Below, piece by piece: positions 33,682 to 43,322 of a DNA stretch of 64,000 bases. A model generated the notes under the pieces. It had not been told where the DNA came from and did no database searches. It was given only the letters and a program-made list of their open reading frames with translations. The DNA is from Spartobacteria bacterium (GTDB lineage Bacteria; Verrucomicrobiota; Verrucomicrobiia; Chthoniobacterales; UBA10450). Position 1 is the first letter of the stretch. Each line of letters starts with the position of its first letter. Location of the stretch: NCBI GenBank assembly GCA_003134765.1, contig PLCM01000008.1, positions 1 to 64,000 on the forward strand, written 5' to 3'. Made by a program: the position numbers and the translations under genes.

Positions 33682-34410
33682 ATGGCCTTCAACATCGACC
33701 TGCACACCCACACCTTTTTTTCGGGCGACGGCGTGTCGAGCCCGGAGGAAAACATCGCGGCCGCGCGCGAAAAAGGCCTGCATGGTTTTGCCATCACCGA
33801 TCACAACACCTGTGACGCGATCACTTATCTCCTGGAAAAAGGCCTCATGCGTGAGGATGGATTGCCGGTCGATGATTTCCTCATCATCCCGGGCGTCGAG
33901 GTCACGACCGCGGAAGGGCACCTTCTCTGCATCGGCACGACCCTGCCTTATTTGAAAGGCAAGCCGGCCCGGGAAGTTTGCGAAATCATCCATGAACGCG
34001 GCGGGCTTGCCATTCCCCCGCACCCCTACGATCTCTTTCGCGCCGGGATCCGTTTTCCGGTCCTGGAGACGCTGCCCATCGATGCGCTCGAAGTTTTCAA
34101 CGCCGCCACCACCTTGCGCCGCTACAACCGCTACGCCTTCAAGTACGCTCAGATGCGCGGCCTCCCCATGACAGCCGCCAGCGATGCCCACCACGCCGAA
34201 GCTATCGGCACGGCGCACACCATTTTGAACACCGACGATTTTTCCGTCCGCGGCATCGTGAGCCAGCTTTTGAAAAGCAACGAACTCAACCAGCATTACC
34301 TGACCCCGCGCGACAGCGTCCGGAAAACGTGGAACAACTGGATGCGCTTGCGGCGCCGCAAAAAATTACCGCAGGCTAAACCGACGTTGAACGGAGGCAG
34401 CCCAGGATGA
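33682..34410 (+). CDS. PHP-domain metal-dependent phosphoesterase
   Basis: A 242-residue PHP-superfamily protein. Metal motifs are DLHTHTFFSGDG, FAITDHNT, IPGVEVTTAEGHLL, PHPYD and SDAHHAEAIG in the standard order. It probably hydrolyses phosphate esters, such as nucleoside 3',5'-bisphosphate or a histidinol-phosphate-like substrate. The ATG of DUF1330 overlaps its stop, so they are translationally coupled. Confidence 0.9.
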   Translation: MAFNIDLHTHTFFSGDGVSSPEENIAAAREKGLHGFAITDHNTCDAITYLLEKGLMREDGLPVDDFLIIPGVEVTTAEGHLLCIGTTLPYLKGKPAREVCEIIHERGGLAIPPHPYDLFRAGIRFPVLETLPIDALEVFNAATTLRRYNRYAFKYAQMRGLPMTAASDAHHAEAIGTAHTILNTDDFSVRGIVSQLLKSNELNQHYLTPRDSVRKTWNNWMRLRRRKKLPQAKPTLNGGSPG

Positions 34411-34694
34411 GCGCCTACATTATCGTGGAAATCGACGTGCACGATCCGGTCGGTTACGAGGAGTACAAGAAACTCGCGGGGGCGACCGTCCAGGCATACG
34501 GAGGAAAATACATCGTTCGGGGCGGCCAGACCGAAGTGCTCGAAGGCGATCGGCAACCAAAGCGAATCGTTGTGCTCGAGTTTGAATCGATGGCCCGCGC
34601 GAAAGAGTGGCTGAATTGCGAAGAATATCGCGAGCCCCGCAAGATGCGGCACCGCACCGCGAAGACCAACATGATCCTGGTCGAAGGCGTTTAG
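34407..34694 (+). CDS. DUF1330 family protein (dimeric alpha-beta barrel)
   Basis: A 95-residue protein: MSAYIIVEIDVHDPVGYEEY, AYGGKYIVRGGQTEVLEG, RIVVLEFESMARAKEWLNCEEY. This is the complete DUF1330 pattern of a ferredoxin-like dimeric fold. Biochemical role unknown. It overlaps the PHP gene by 4 bases and should be coexpressed with it. Confidence 0.92.
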   Translation: MSAYIIVEIDVHDPVGYEEYKKLAGATVQAYGGKYIVRGGQTEVLEGDRQPKRIVVLEFESMARAKEWLNCEEYREPRKMRHRTAKTNMILVEGV

Positions 34695-34723
34695 GTTGTT
34701 TCGCAGTGCCGTCCTCCTCGCTT

Positions 34724-34815
34724 GTCATTCCGAGCGGAGCGGAGCGAAGTCGAGGAACCCCGCGGCGACACTTTACGGTTAGACTACGGGATCCCTCGAC
34801 TGCGCTCGGGACGAC
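34724..34815. repeat. GTCATCCCGAG-family inverted repeat
   Basis: GTCATTCCGAGCGGAGCGGA...GTCGAGGAACCCC on the left, GGGATCCCTCGACTGCGCTC then GGGACGAC on the right. It lies between convergent genes. Confidence 0.85.
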
Positions 34816-34832
34816 GGACCTTGGCGATCCAC

Positions 34833-36989
34833 CTACCCGAGCAATTTCCCCAGCGCCTTCGGATTCGTCACCGGCGCTTTGCACATAAAATCCTCGCAAA
34901 CATACGCAGCCGCCTTTCCATCCACCGGTTTCATGCCAAGCAACGCTTCGAGCTTTTCTTCGAGATAGCGTTGCCCTTCGCCGCCATCCGCCAGAAGAAG
35001 GATCTTATTTGGGATGAAACGACGATGGACTTCGGCCAGCAACGCGCACGTTTCGGCTGATTCGCACTGGCCCGCGATCACGATCTGGCGCGGTTTGGCC
35101 AGACTGAGATCGAGCGCGACCAGCATCTGCGGCATCGCGCTGGCGAAATGGCCGATTTGCGGGGCGAAGGCGTCGATCGTTTTCTGCGCGCGTTCGTACG
35201 AGGCTGCGTCGCTTCGGATTTGCGCGAGCCGAAGAAGATTCAGGGCGGCCACCGAGCTCGCCGCCGGCTCGGCACTGTCGTTGTCGTCTTTCAGCCGGAG
35301 GAGAATGCTCGGATCGGTCCCGGCGCCGCTGAAATATCCGCCCCTTTCTTCATCGAAAAATAATCGGTCCTGGGTTTCCTGGAGCTCGATCGCGTAACGA
35401 AGCCAGCCAACATCGAACGATGCTTCGTAAAGATCGAGGATGCCTTGAATCACGAAGGCGTAGTCGTCGGCGAAACCTTCCACCGCGCTCCGGCCTTCCC
35501 GATAATTGCGGAACAGAACTTTTTGCGGAGCGTCATAGAGCTCGACGCTAAGAAAAATCGCGGCGCGGGTCGCCGCCTCGAGGTAAGTCGGATCGTTGAG
35601 GACCTGCGCACCGCGAGCGAAAGCGGAAATCATCAGTCCGTTCCACGCCGTAATGATTTTATCGTCGAGGTGAGGCCGCGGTCGTTTGTCGCGAACGGCC
35701 AGCAACAACTGGCGCGCCGTCGAGAGAAGCTGCCGCACTTCCGTTTCGTCCTTCCCAAAATGCTTCGCGGTTGCTGCGACCGACCCGAGTTCGATCAAAA
35801 TGTTCTTCCCGGTGAACTCGCCGTGCGGATCGCCGCCCGGCGGAACGTTGCCCTCAGCCTTGACGGTGTAATGAAAATTGAAGATCTCGGCGGATGGACC
35901 GAGCGCCGCGTCGATCTCTTTTTTGTCCCAGACATAAAACACCCCCTCGGCTTTCTGGCCAGGATCGCCGGTCCCGGCAATGACGCTGTCGGCATCTTCC
36001 GCGGAAAAAAATCCGCCGGCCAGTGCCGTCATTTCACGCCGGACGTAATCAAGCGTATCCCGCGCGGCCCCTTCGAAGAGCGGCTCGCGGGTAATCTGAA
36101 AGGCATCGAGATAAGCGACGGCGAGCTGGGCCTGATCGTAGAGCATTTTTTCGAAATGCGGAACGTGCCAGTAGGCATCGACCGAATAGCGGTGAAAGCC
36201 GCCACCCAGGTGATCGTGCATTCCGCCAGCCGCCATCTTCCGCAGCGTAAACAGGTTCATCTCCAACGCATGCCGGCCGCTTTCCGACTGAGGCGCCCGC
36301 GCGTGAAAACGCGAGAGGAAATTTAGCGTCACGGGACGGGGAAATTTCGGCGCGACCCCGAACCCGCCTTCATGCGCGTCATAACTGCGGGTGATTTGCT
36401 GGTAGGCCGTCTCGAGAGTTTTCGCGCCGAGCTTGTTGCCCGGATCAGCCCCCTCGCCTTCAGCAGCTTGCCCGAGCGCGGCGATGATTCTTGTCCCCTG
36501 CTCCGAGATTTTCTCGTGATCCTGCTTCCAGGCGGCCGCGATCCGTTCGAGCACTTTTGTAAAGCCGGGCTGTCCGTAACGGTCCTCTGGTGGAAAATAG
36601 GTGCCGCCGACAAACGGCTTCAGCTGCGGGGTGAGCCAGACGCTCATGGGCCAGCCGCCCCCGCCGGTCGTCGCCTGGACGAAAGTCATGTAGATTCGAT
36701 CAACGTCCGGCCGCTCTTCGCGGTCCACCTTGATGTTCACAAACTCGCGGTTCATCACGTTCGCGACCTCGGCGCTCTCGAATGATTCGTGCGCCATGAC
36801 GTGGCACCAGTGGCAGGTCGAATAACCGATCGAAAGAAAGATCGGCTTGTTCTCTCGCCGCGCTTTCGCAAACGCGTCGTCGCCCCACGGAAACCAATCG
36901 ACTGGGTTATCGGCGTGTTGGAGAAGGTAAGGCGACTTCTCGCGGGCGAGCCGGTTGGTTGTTTTGGATTCTGTTGGGCTGTTCCCCAT
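34833..36989 (-). CDS. YyaL/SSP411-like thioredoxin-domain protein (DUF255)
   Basis: A 718-residue protein. The N-terminal thioredoxin-like DUF255 domain (about 12-170) has [38 protein letters not shown] with CxxC at C59/C62, and [24 protein letters not shown]. The rest is an alpha/alpha six-barrel resembling N-acylglucosamine epimerases and glycoside hydrolases ([39 protein letters not shown]). The family is widespread but without an established bacterial reaction. Start ATG 36989; the downstream gap to DUF1802/DUF1330 carries a repeat. Confidence 0.93.
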   Translation of the reverse strand: MGNSPTESKTTNRLAREKSPYLLQHADNPVDWFPWGDDAFAKARRENKPIFLSIGYSTCHWCHVMAHESFESAEVANVMNREFVNIKVDREERPDVDRIYMTFVQATTGGGGWPMSVWLTPQLKPFVGGTYFPPEDRYGQPGFTKVLERIAAAWKQDHEKISEQGTRIIAALGQAAEGEGADPGNKLGAKTLETAYQQITRSYDAHEGGFGVAPKFPRPVTLNFLSRFHARAPQSESGRHALEMNLFTLRKMAAGGMHDHLGGGFHRYSVDAYWHVPHFEKMLYDQAQLAVAYLDAFQITREPLFEGAARDTLDYVRREMTALAGGFFSAEDADSVIAGTGDPGQKAEGVFYVWDKKEIDAALGPSAEIFNFHYTVKAEGNVPPGGDPHGEFTGKNILIELGSVAATAKHFGKDETEVRQLLSTARQLLLAVRDKRPRPHLDDKIITAWNGLMISAFARGAQVLNDPTYLEAATRAAIFLSVELYDAPQKVLFRNYREGRSAVEGFADDYAFVIQGILDLYEASFDVGWLRYAIELQETQDRLFFDEERGGYFSGAGTDPSILLRLKDDNDSAEPAASSVAALNLLRLAQIRSDAASYERAQKTIDAFAPQIGHFASAMPQMLVALDLSLAKPRQIVIAGQCESAETCALLAEVHRRFIPNKILLLADGGEGQRYLEEKLEALLGMKPVDGKAAAYVCEDFMCKAPVTNPKALGKLLG

Positions 36990-37080
36990 CGTTGACCCTA
37001 TCGTCTTGTTTTCTACTTTCTACTATCTCCATCCTTCTCGTGACCGTGCTCGCTCTTACCGGCTGCAAACTGATTCTCTG

Positions 37081-37133
37081 GTAGGGACGCCGCGCTGCGG
37101 CGTCCGCCGGCGGCGCAGCGCGCCGCCCCTACC
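37081..37133. repeat. Palindromic repeat REP-A (GGTAGGGACGCCGCGCTGCG)
   Basis: GTAGGGACGCCGCGCTGCGG left arm and GGCGCAGCGCGCCGCCCCTA right arm. It contains the stop codon (37131-37129) of the DUF309 gene. Other REP-A members: 54133-54224, 61052-61271 (split) and 62257-62339. Confidence 0.88.
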
Positions 37134-37605
37134 CAAGCGACACTTTCGGCGCCGTCTCTGGCGCCCACGGATTTTGCCGCTCGTCGGATTCGACCACCGC
37201 CCGACAATATCGCGAAAGCATTTCGCGAAACTGCGCGATATCGAGGTCGTGCCGCGCTGGACTGAATGGGGCCAGGTTTTTTTCGGCGAGCCGGAACAGT
37301 CGGACGGCGGGCGCGAGCCGCTTTCCATGTTTCGGGTGCGTCGGGTGTTCGAATTGTTTTTGCAGATGGACGAACGCGCCCGCGGCCTGGATCAGGCCCT
37401 TGAAATATTGCGCATCATCCGAAGAGATCGTTTTGCCGAGCCAAACTTGTTCGAGGACATCGTGCGCTTCGTAGTAACGCTGCTCGTTCCAGCATCGGAA
37501 AAATGCCCGGTAATATGGGTGCGCCGCGATGCCGCCGGCGGAACCCTTCGGTTCGTCCGTTGCCAGCGATTCGACGAATCGCGAAATCCTCTCGCCTTTG
37601 CTCAT
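37129..37605 (-). CDS. DUF309 family protein
   Basis: A 158-residue helical protein. FFRCWNEQRYYEAHDVLEQVWLG and FKGLIQAAGAFVHLQK are the DUF309 core, with the conserved EAHDxLExxW motif. No established function. The last codons, VSLG-stop, run into a REP-A palindrome that supplies the stop codon. It is divergent from the CNNM pair with about 130 bases between starts; part of that gap also resembles a repeat remnant. Confidence 0.9.
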   Translation of the reverse strand: MSKGERISRFVESLATDEPKGSAGGIAAHPYYRAFFRCWNEQRYYEAHDVLEQVWLGKTISSDDAQYFKGLIQAAGAFVHLQKQFEHPTHPKHGKRLAPAVRLFRLAEKNLAPFSPARHDLDIAQFREMLSRYCRAVVESDERQNPWAPETAPKVSLG

Positions 37606-37736
37606 GGAGGCCTTAACTTGATGGTGCCTGCGATGATCGGCAAACGACGACGCCTTCGCGAAGGCAAGCGGTACGGGCTTCCAGTCCGCCGCTGGACGGA
37701 CTCGCTGCGGCGAGCCTGTGAATCCCCACAGCTAGG

Positions 37737-39044
37737 ATGTCTGTGCCACGACCGACCATGACGCCGCTGGCCCTCACTGTTTTTCTTTTTCTCATCGCCG
37801 TCCTGATCTTCTGGTCGGCGCTTTTCTCCGGGCTGGAGACGGCGCTCTTCTCCCTCAAATCCCATCAACTGCGCCGGCTCGAGGAGAAGCACCCGTCGCT
37901 CAAGGAATTTATCAGCGTCTTTCGCCAGAACCCGCGCCGCGTCCTCAACGTCCTCCTCCTCGGCGACGTTTTCGCGAACGTCCCGATTGTTGTCCTTTGT
38001 CTCTTCCTGATTTGGGAAGGGCCTCTGGCCGCACGCGTTCCGGCCTGGGTCGCCGCGACCGTGATTTTCGCCATCGTCGTTCTCCTTTGCGATCTTATCC
38101 CCAAACTCCTCGCTCTTTCCGCGCCGTATCGCTTGTCGGCGCTCGGCGTCTTCACGCTTAAGACGATGATGCCGCTGCTCGATCGGGTGGGCCGTGTCCT
38201 GGAGCGAGCCAGCGCCGCGATCGTCGAATGGCTGACGCCGAAGCATTGGCGAAACCGAAAACGGCTCAGCGACGAAGAACTCGAGACGCTCGTCGAAATC
38301 GGCGAGGAGCAAGGCACGCTCCAGGAGGCCGAGGGCGAAATGATCCAGGAAATTATCAAGCTCGGCGACAAAACCGCGAAGGATTGCATGACACCGCGCG
38401 TCGATACGTTCGCGCTCCCGGACGACCTGACGAATGAAGAAGCGATCGCTCAACTCAAGCAGCGCCGCCACCACCGCGTGCCCGTTTATGCCGACACCCC
38501 CGACCAGATCGTCGGCGTTCTCGATGTAAAACTCTTTCTCCTGGACCCCGCGGAGCATTACACCGAGCTGATGGGCGCGCCCTCCTACGTCGCCGAAACG
38601 ATGAAGGCGATGGACCTCCTCCGGAGTTTTCTCACCCATGCCCAGGGCCTCGCCATCGTGGTCGATGAATTTGGCGGCACCGAAGGCATCATCACGCTCA
38701 ATGACATTATCGAGGAAATCATCAGTGACGCCGCGCCCCTCGGCGACGCCGATCTCTACATCGAGCCGCTCGACGACGGCCGTTTCCTCGTGAGTGGCAA
38801 CGCGCGCCTCGACGACCTGAGCGAGCACCTCGGGTTCGAGTTGGAAGCCGATGGCCTCGATACGATCGGCGGGCTGGTTTTCAACCGGCTCGGTTATCTG
38901 CCGCCGTCCGGGACCCGTTTCGAAATGCCGCGCCTCGCGATCACGATCCGGCGTGCCGGCCGGAAACGGATCGAGGAAATTCTCCTCGAAAAAACTGCCT
39001 GCCTCGATCCCGAACAGGAAGGCAACGGAACGACCGCGACATGA
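37737..39044 (+). CDS. CNNM/CorC-type hemolysin-family membrane protein (DUF21-CBS-CorC_HlyC)
   Basis: A 435-residue protein with three hydrophobic helices of a DUF21/CNNM domain (MTPLALTVFLFLIAVLIFWSA, FANVPIVVLCLFLIW, WVAATVIFAIVVLLCDLIPKLLA). A CBS pair follows (KDCMTPRVDTFALPDDLTNEEAI, HRVPVYADTPDQIVGVLDVK, HAQGLAIVVDEFGGTEGIITLNDIIEEI), then a CorC_HlyC domain ending near EEILLEKTA. The family includes magnesium/cobalt transport or efflux factors. ATG 37737 or 37758 could start it. It overlaps the next paralogue by 4 bases. Confidence 0.92.
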   Translation: MSVPRPTMTPLALTVFLFLIAVLIFWSALFSGLETALFSLKSHQLRRLEEKHPSLKEFISVFRQNPRRVLNVLLLGDVFANVPIVVLCLFLIWEGPLAARVPAWVAATVIFAIVVLLCDLIPKLLALSAPYRLSALGVFTLKTMMPLLDRVGRVLERASAAIVEWLTPKHWRNRKRLSDEELETLVEIGEEQGTLQEAEGEMIQEIIKLGDKTAKDCMTPRVDTFALPDDLTNEEAIAQLKQRRHHRVPVYADTPDQIVGVLDVKLFLLDPAEHYTELMGAPSYVAETMKAMDLLRSFLTHAQGLAIVVDEFGGTEGIITLNDIIEEIISDAAPLGDADLYIEPLDDGRFLVSGNARLDDLSEHLGFELEADGLDTIGGLVFNRLGYLPPSGTRFEMPRLAITIRRAGRKRIEEILLEKTACLDPEQEGNGTTAT

Positions 39045-39991
39045 TCTACGGACTGGCCATTCTCCTGCTTTGGACGATCTCGTTTCTGTTCGCGGGGATC
39101 GAAGCAGGGTTGCTCTCGGTCGATCCAGTTCGTCTCCGGCACCAGGTGAAACTGGGAGCACCTGCCGCTCTGCGACTGGACCGACTGACGAAACGGCCAG
39201 AGCGACTGCTCATTACCGTTCTGCTGGTCACGAACTTCGCCAACATCCTCGGGCTGCTCATTCTTACCAAACTGCTGGCGGCGCGTTTCGGGACGTTCGG
39301 TTTCGCCGCCGCGATCCTGATTGCGCTGCCGATTTATCTCTTCGTCCTCAGCGTCCTGCCGAAATCGCTCTTTCGCCGGTTTCCCTCTCGGGCGCTGGCC
39401 GCGCTGGGCGGCGTCCTGGAATGGTTCTCGATCCTGCTCTGGCCGGTGCTCGAGATCGGCGAACGAGCCGGCCGTCTCTTATTCCGGCGGCGCGCGAGCG
39501 AACCGGGCCGGATTTTCATCGCGCGCGAAGAACTAAAACAGATCGCCGTCCAAAGCGAGCGCGAAGGCTCCCTCACTTCGACCGAGCGCGCGATGATTCA
39601 TAACGTCGTCGATTTCCGAAACGTCCGCGCGTCCAACGTGATGGTGCCGCTCGCGAAAGCCGTCACGGTCCGACCCAACACGTCCATCGAAGAGGCTTTG
39701 CGGCTCAGCGCGGCCCACAGCGTTGATCGCCTGCCAGTAATCTCCGAGGAGGGCGAGGCGATCGGCCTGGTCAACACGCTCGACATTCTCCTGGACGAAA
39801 ACCGGCGCGAATCGCTCAGCCATTACATGCGGCGCATCGTCATTGCCCGCGACGCCGAACCCGCCTATCGCATCATCCAGCGCCTCCGCGCCGCCCGCCT
39901 CGGTCTCGCCGCAGTGATCGATTCTCAACGAAACCTTATCGGCATCGTGACCGGCGAAGACGCGATCAAGCGTCTGGTGCAAAGTGTTTAA
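39041..39991 (+). CDS. Short CNNM-type paralogue (DUF21-CBS, no CorC_HlyC domain)
   Basis: A 316-residue protein similar in plan to its upstream neighbour: DUF21 helices (MIYGLAILLLWTISFLFAGIEAG, LLVTNFANILGLLILTKLLA, ILIALPIYLFVLSVLPKSLF) and a CBS pair (SNVMVPLAKAVTVRPNTSIEEAL, VDRLPVISEEGEAIGLVNTLDIL, GLAAVIDSQRNLIGIVTGEDAI). It lacks the C-terminal CorC_HlyC domain. The ATGA overlap implies coupled translation, and the pair may form a heteromer. Tandem long/short CNNM pairs are known in other bacteria. Confidence 0.9.
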   Translation: MIYGLAILLLWTISFLFAGIEAGLLSVDPVRLRHQVKLGAPAALRLDRLTKRPERLLITVLLVTNFANILGLLILTKLLAARFGTFGFAAAILIALPIYLFVLSVLPKSLFRRFPSRALAALGGVLEWFSILLWPVLEIGERAGRLLFRRRASEPGRIFIAREELKQIAVQSEREGSLTSTERAMIHNVVDFRNVRASNVMVPLAKAVTVRPNTSIEEALRLSAAHSVDRLPVISEEGEAIGLVNTLDILLDENRRESLSHYMRRIVIARDAEPAYRIIQRLRAARLGLAAVIDSQRNLIGIVTGEDAIKRLVQSV

Positions 39992-40070
39992 AAGAGAGGT
40001 TACCGCCGCAGAATCGTAAAACTCGACGAGCGCAACGGGGAGGGAAACATCGGCTCCATCCTCGTCTGAC

Positions 40071-41900
40071 CTACTTTTTCTGTAAAGAGCTAATGATGTC
40101 GACCGCCGGCCCGGTTTGCGATCGTCCGTAAAAGCGCCTCCCGCCGGAGAGTAGATTCGCCGTGTTCACCAACGCGACGTGGGTGAACGCCTGGGGGAAA
40201 TTGCCGAGCTGGCGCTTCCCGCGCGGATCGTATTCCTCGGAGAGAAGGCCGACGTCATTTCGCAAGTTGAGCAGGCGGTCGAATAATTCCCGCGCCTCGT
40301 CGGTGCGCCCCATCAGGTGCAGGCAATCGGCCAACCAGAAGGAGCATGGGAGAAAGACGCCTTCCCCCCCGTGCAGGCCGTCGACGTCGTTCCCCTTCGC
40401 GCGATAACGCAGGACAAATCCATCCTGCATCAATTCACGCTGGACCGCCTTGATCGTGTTCACAACGCGCTCGTCGTCGATCGGGAGAAATCCGGTGAGC
40501 GGCATGGTCAACAGACTCGCGTCCAGTTCGTCCAAGCCGTAGACCTGCGCGAACGCTTTCTTCTTCTCGTTGTAGCCGTGCTCGCAGACCTGGGCGTGAA
40601 TTTCATCGCGGATTTTCTTCCAGCGCTCCAGATGTTCGCCTGCGGCGCAATCGCAATGCTCGATCAATTTCACGGCCCGATCGAACGCCAGCCACGCCAT
40701 CATTTTCGAATGCGTGAATTGCTGCGGCCCGCCGCGCACTTCCCAGATTCCTTCGTCGGGATCGCGCCATTTCGTTTCCAGAAACTTCATCAGCTCGATC
40801 TGCAGTTGCCATTCGGTCTCGTCGTTCTCGATTCCCGCACGATGCGCCACGTACATCGCGGCCAGGACTTCGCCGTAAACATCCAGCTGAAATTGGTTCG
40901 ACGCCGCGTTCCCGATCCGGACCGGCTTGGAATTCTCGTAGCCGGCGAGCCATGGAATCTCGTACTCGTCCAGCCTGCGCTCTCCCTGCACCCCATACAT
41001 GATTTGCATTTGCGCCGCGCTCCCGGCGATGGCGCGCAGGAGCCACTGGCGCCAGGCGCGCGACTCGTCGAGATAGCCGGAGTTCATCAGCGCGTAGAGG
41101 GTGTAAGTCGCATCGCGCAACCAGCAATAGCGATAATCCCAGTTCCGCACCCCGCCGATTTCCTCGGGCAATGAGGTCGTCGCGGCGGCGACAATTCCAC
41201 CGGTCGGCGCGTAGGTGAGTCCCTTCAGGGTGATGAGTGAGCGAACGACCGCCTCCTGCCATTCGCCGTGGGGCGCGCATTTCTCCGACCATTGTTTCCA
41301 ATAGGCGGTCGTATCCCGCAAGGCGTGTTCAGGGTCGATCGCGCGCGGCGGTTCTTCGTGAGAAGCGAACCAGGTCAGCACGAACGGAATGCGGTCGCCC
41401 TCGGCGACGGTGAACTCCGCGACCGTAGTCAGATCTTCGCCGCGCGTTTCAACTGGGGCCCGCAGGATGACCGCGTCCGGTCCCGCGATCGCTTCGAGTC
41501 CGCCATCGCGTTGGCGCACCCAGGGAATGATGTGGCCGTAATCGAATCGGATGATCAGCTCCATCTTCATCTCGACCCGACCGCGCAGCCCTTCGACGAT
41601 CCGAACGATGTCGGGATTCTGGCCACGCGGCGGCATGAAATCGATCAGGCGAATGGCGCCGCTCGCCGTTTCGATTTCCGTTTCCAGGATCAGCGTCCCA
41701 TCGCTGTAGCGGCGCTGGGTCGCCGTGATTTCTTCCCTGGGAGCAAACAGCCACCGGCCATTCTTGCGGTCGCCGAGCAAGGCCGCAAAGCACGCCCCCG
41801 AATCGAATCGCGGGAAACAAAGCCAGTCCACCGAGCCATTGCACCCGACCAGCGCGCCGGTCTGGGTGTCGCTCAGGAATGCGTAATCCTCGATTTTCAT
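40071..41900 (-). CDS. GH15 glucoamylase/trehalase-like protein
   Basis: A 609-residue soluble enzyme without signal peptide. The N-terminal beta-sandwich (MKIEDYAFLSDTQTGALVGCNGSVDWLCFPRFDS) is typical of bacterial GH15 trehalase-type proteins. The (alpha/alpha)6 barrel has GGVRNWDYRYCWLRDATYTLYAL, FLPCSFWLADCLHLMGR and a catalytic-base region LLSEEYDPRGKRQLGNFPQAFTHVALV. Substrates in this group include trehalose and alpha-glucans; which one applies here cannot be told. The divergent cyclase-family gene starts about 45 bases away. Confidence 0.92.
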   Translation of the reverse strand: MKIEDYAFLSDTQTGALVGCNGSVDWLCFPRFDSGACFAALLGDRKNGRWLFAPREEITATQRRYSDGTLILETEIETASGAIRLIDFMPPRGQNPDIVRIVEGLRGRVEMKMELIIRFDYGHIIPWVRQRDGGLEAIAGPDAVILRAPVETRGEDLTTVAEFTVAEGDRIPFVLTWFASHEEPPRAIDPEHALRDTTAYWKQWSEKCAPHGEWQEAVVRSLITLKGLTYAPTGGIVAAATTSLPEEIGGVRNWDYRYCWLRDATYTLYALMNSGYLDESRAWRQWLLRAIAGSAAQMQIMYGVQGERRLDEYEIPWLAGYENSKPVRIGNAASNQFQLDVYGEVLAAMYVAHRAGIENDETEWQLQIELMKFLETKWRDPDEGIWEVRGGPQQFTHSKMMAWLAFDRAVKLIEHCDCAAGEHLERWKKIRDEIHAQVCEHGYNEKKKAFAQVYGLDELDASLLTMPLTGFLPIDDERVVNTIKAVQRELMQDGFVLRYRAKGNDVDGLHGGEGVFLPCSFWLADCLHLMGRTDEARELFDRLLNLRNDVGLLSEEYDPRGKRQLGNFPQAFTHVALVNTANLLSGGRRFYGRSQTGPAVDIISSLQKK

Positions 41901-41944
41901 CTCTCTTAAACTGCAGCTTCGTGTTTCATTTCATTCGCACTACC

Positions 41945-42619
41945 ATGTCTTTCGGGATGCCTGAAGGGAACCTCATCGACCTCAGCCACACCGTCGAGCA
42001 CGGCATGATCACTTACAAAGGTCTGCCCGCGCCGATCATTTGCGATTACCTCAGCCGCGAAGCTTCCCGCGACCGTTACGCACCAGGCACGGAATTCCAG
42101 ATTGGTCAGATCGAGATGGTCGCGAACACCGGGACCTACCTCGACAGTCCGTTCCACCGCTATGCGGATGGCCCCGATCTTTCCGAGCTCGCACTCGAAT
42201 CACTCGCCGATCTCGATTGCGTCGTCGTGCGCGTAACCGATCGCCGCGATCGCGCGATCGACCGACTGCCGATCGACCTTGCGACTCTGAAAGGCAAAGC
42301 GCTCCTCGTCCATACAGGCTGGGACACGCACTGGCGAACCGATCAATACTTCGAAGGGCATCCTCATCTCACCGGCGAACTGGCGAAATCGATTGTTGAA
42401 GCCGGCGTCACCCTCGTCGGTATCGATTCCTTCAACATCGATTCGACCGATGATGGAACCCGCCCGGTTCATTCCGCCCTCCTCGGCGCCGGCATCCCGA
42501 TCGTCGAGCACCTGTGCGGTCTCGCCGCCGTGCCCGAGCGCGGCGCCCGCTTCTCCGCCGTCCCGGTGAAAGTCAAAGGCATGGGCTCTTTCCCCGTCCG
42601 CGCGTTCGCGAAGCTTTAG
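41945..42619 (+). CDS. Cyclase-family protein (kynurenine formamidase-like) with altered His motif
   Basis: About 224 residues from ATG 41945 (MSFGMPEGNLIDLSHTVEHG). The cyclase-family motif normally reads HTGTHxDxPxH; here it is NTGTYLDSPFH (N61, Y65, D67, H71), so two metal-binding His are replaced. The remainder fits the family (LIDLSHTVEHGMITYKGLP, LLVHTGWDTHW, VGIDSFNIDS). Homologues with NTGTY exist as a subgroup, so this may be a different chemistry rather than decay. Substrate unknown. A longer frame from 41879 overlaps the GH15 start and is rejected. Confidence 0.87.
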   Translation: MSFGMPEGNLIDLSHTVEHGMITYKGLPAPIICDYLSREASRDRYAPGTEFQIGQIEMVANTGTYLDSPFHRYADGPDLSELALESLADLDCVVVRVTDRRDRAIDRLPIDLATLKGKALLVHTGWDTHWRTDQYFEGHPHLTGELAKSIVEAGVTLVGIDSFNIDSTDDGTRPVHSALLGAGIPIVEHLCGLAAVPERGARFSAVPVKVKGMGSFPVRAFAKL

Positions 42620-42629
42620 CGTCGCGTCT

Positions 42630-42720
42630 TGCTCCTGATCATGATCTTGCTCATGATCCTTTTGTTGAAGCGACGCCGGTCCGGAAAGATCAGGAGCATG
42701 ATCAAGATCATGAGCAGGAA
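42630..42720. repeat. Palindromic repeat (CTGCTCCTGATC family)
   Basis: Left arm GCTCCTGATCATGATCTTGC and right arm ATCAAGATCATGAGCAGGAA around a GC-rich centre. Same family as 30054-30132. It lies between convergent genes and ends 1 base before the GNAT stop codon. Confidence 0.88.
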
Positions 42721-42721
42721 T

Positions 42722-43216
42722 TCATTGAGCGGCGCTTGAGCTGGCCAGCTTCGCGATCCCATCCGCCGTCAAACGGAACACGGTCCACTCATTCAACGGG
42801 TCCGCGCCGAGCTTGCGATAAAATTGAATCGCGGGTTCGTTCCAATCCAGCACCGCCCACTCCATCCGCCCGCAACCCCGCTCCTTCGCGATCTGCGCGA
42901 GCCGCTCGAGCAAAGCGCGCCCGTAGCCTTTTCCGCGCACGGCCGGCCTGACGAATAAATCCTCAAGATAAAGTCCCGGCCGGCCGAGCCAGGTCGAAAA
43001 GTTGTAGAAATAAACCGCGAAACCGACCGGCTCGCCATCTGCCAGCGCGAGCAACACTTCCGCGGAGCGCTTCGCTCCAAAGAGAACTTCCCGTAGTCCA
43101 GAATCCGTCGCCACCACGGCATCGGGCGCGCGTTCGTACTCCGCCAGCTCGCGAATCAGACTCAGGATCACCGGCACATCGGCTTCGGTCGTGGTTCGAA
43201 TTTCAAGCTCGGTCAT
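42722..43216 (-). CDS. GNAT-family N-acetyltransferase (diamine acetyltransferase-like)
   Basis: A 164-residue GNAT protein. The acetyl-CoA loop is LYLEDLFVRPAVRGKGYGRALLERL; the C-terminus WNEPAIQFYRKLGADPLNEWTVFRL matches the spermidine/diamine acetyltransferase-like group. It uses acetyl-CoA to acetylate an amine, identity unknown. It lies downstream of the ArnT-like gene on the same strand, with a palindromic repeat between. Confidence 0.9.
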   Translation of the reverse strand: MTELEIRTTTEADVPVILSLIRELAEYERAPDAVVATDSGLREVLFGAKRSAEVLLALADGEPVGFAVYFYNFSTWLGRPGLYLEDLFVRPAVRGKGYGRALLERLAQIAKERGCGRMEWAVLDWNEPAIQFYRKLGADPLNEWTVFRLTADGIAKLASSSAAQ

Positions 43217-43238
43217 AGGGATGAGATCGAAGTTCCAT

Positions 43239-43302
43239 CAAGGAGCGGCGATTTCCAAATCGCCGACCCAAAACAACGGCGGTTTCAAACCGCCGCTCCT
43301 TG
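43239..43302. repeat. Palindromic repeat (CAAGGAGCGGCG family)
   Basis: CAAGGAGCGGCGATTTCCAA with its complementary half CGGTTTCAAACCGCCGCTCCTTG. A second copy is embedded in the ArnT-like gene at 44181-44278. A T-rich run follows the right end on the plus strand. Confidence 0.85.
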
Positions 43303-43322
43303 TTTTTCTTTGGAAACGCCGG

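Noticed and set aside
33058-34296. A 412-codon minus-strand frame spanning the DUF1802 and PHP genes
   Set aside because: It is out of frame with DUF1802 and antisense to PHP; both overlapped proteins have clear family motifs and this frame has none.
36992-37084. A 30-residue TTG-started frame with a lipobox-like LTGC segment upstream of the YyaL-like gene
   Set aside because: It has a rare start, no ribosome binding site and no homologue I recognise, and its stop lies inside a REP-A repeat; too weak to call a gene.
37602-39161. A 519-codon minus-strand frame opposite the CNNM-type gene
   Set aside because: Antisense to a protein with clear DUF21, CBS and CorC_HlyC domains; no motif of its own and highly charged composition.
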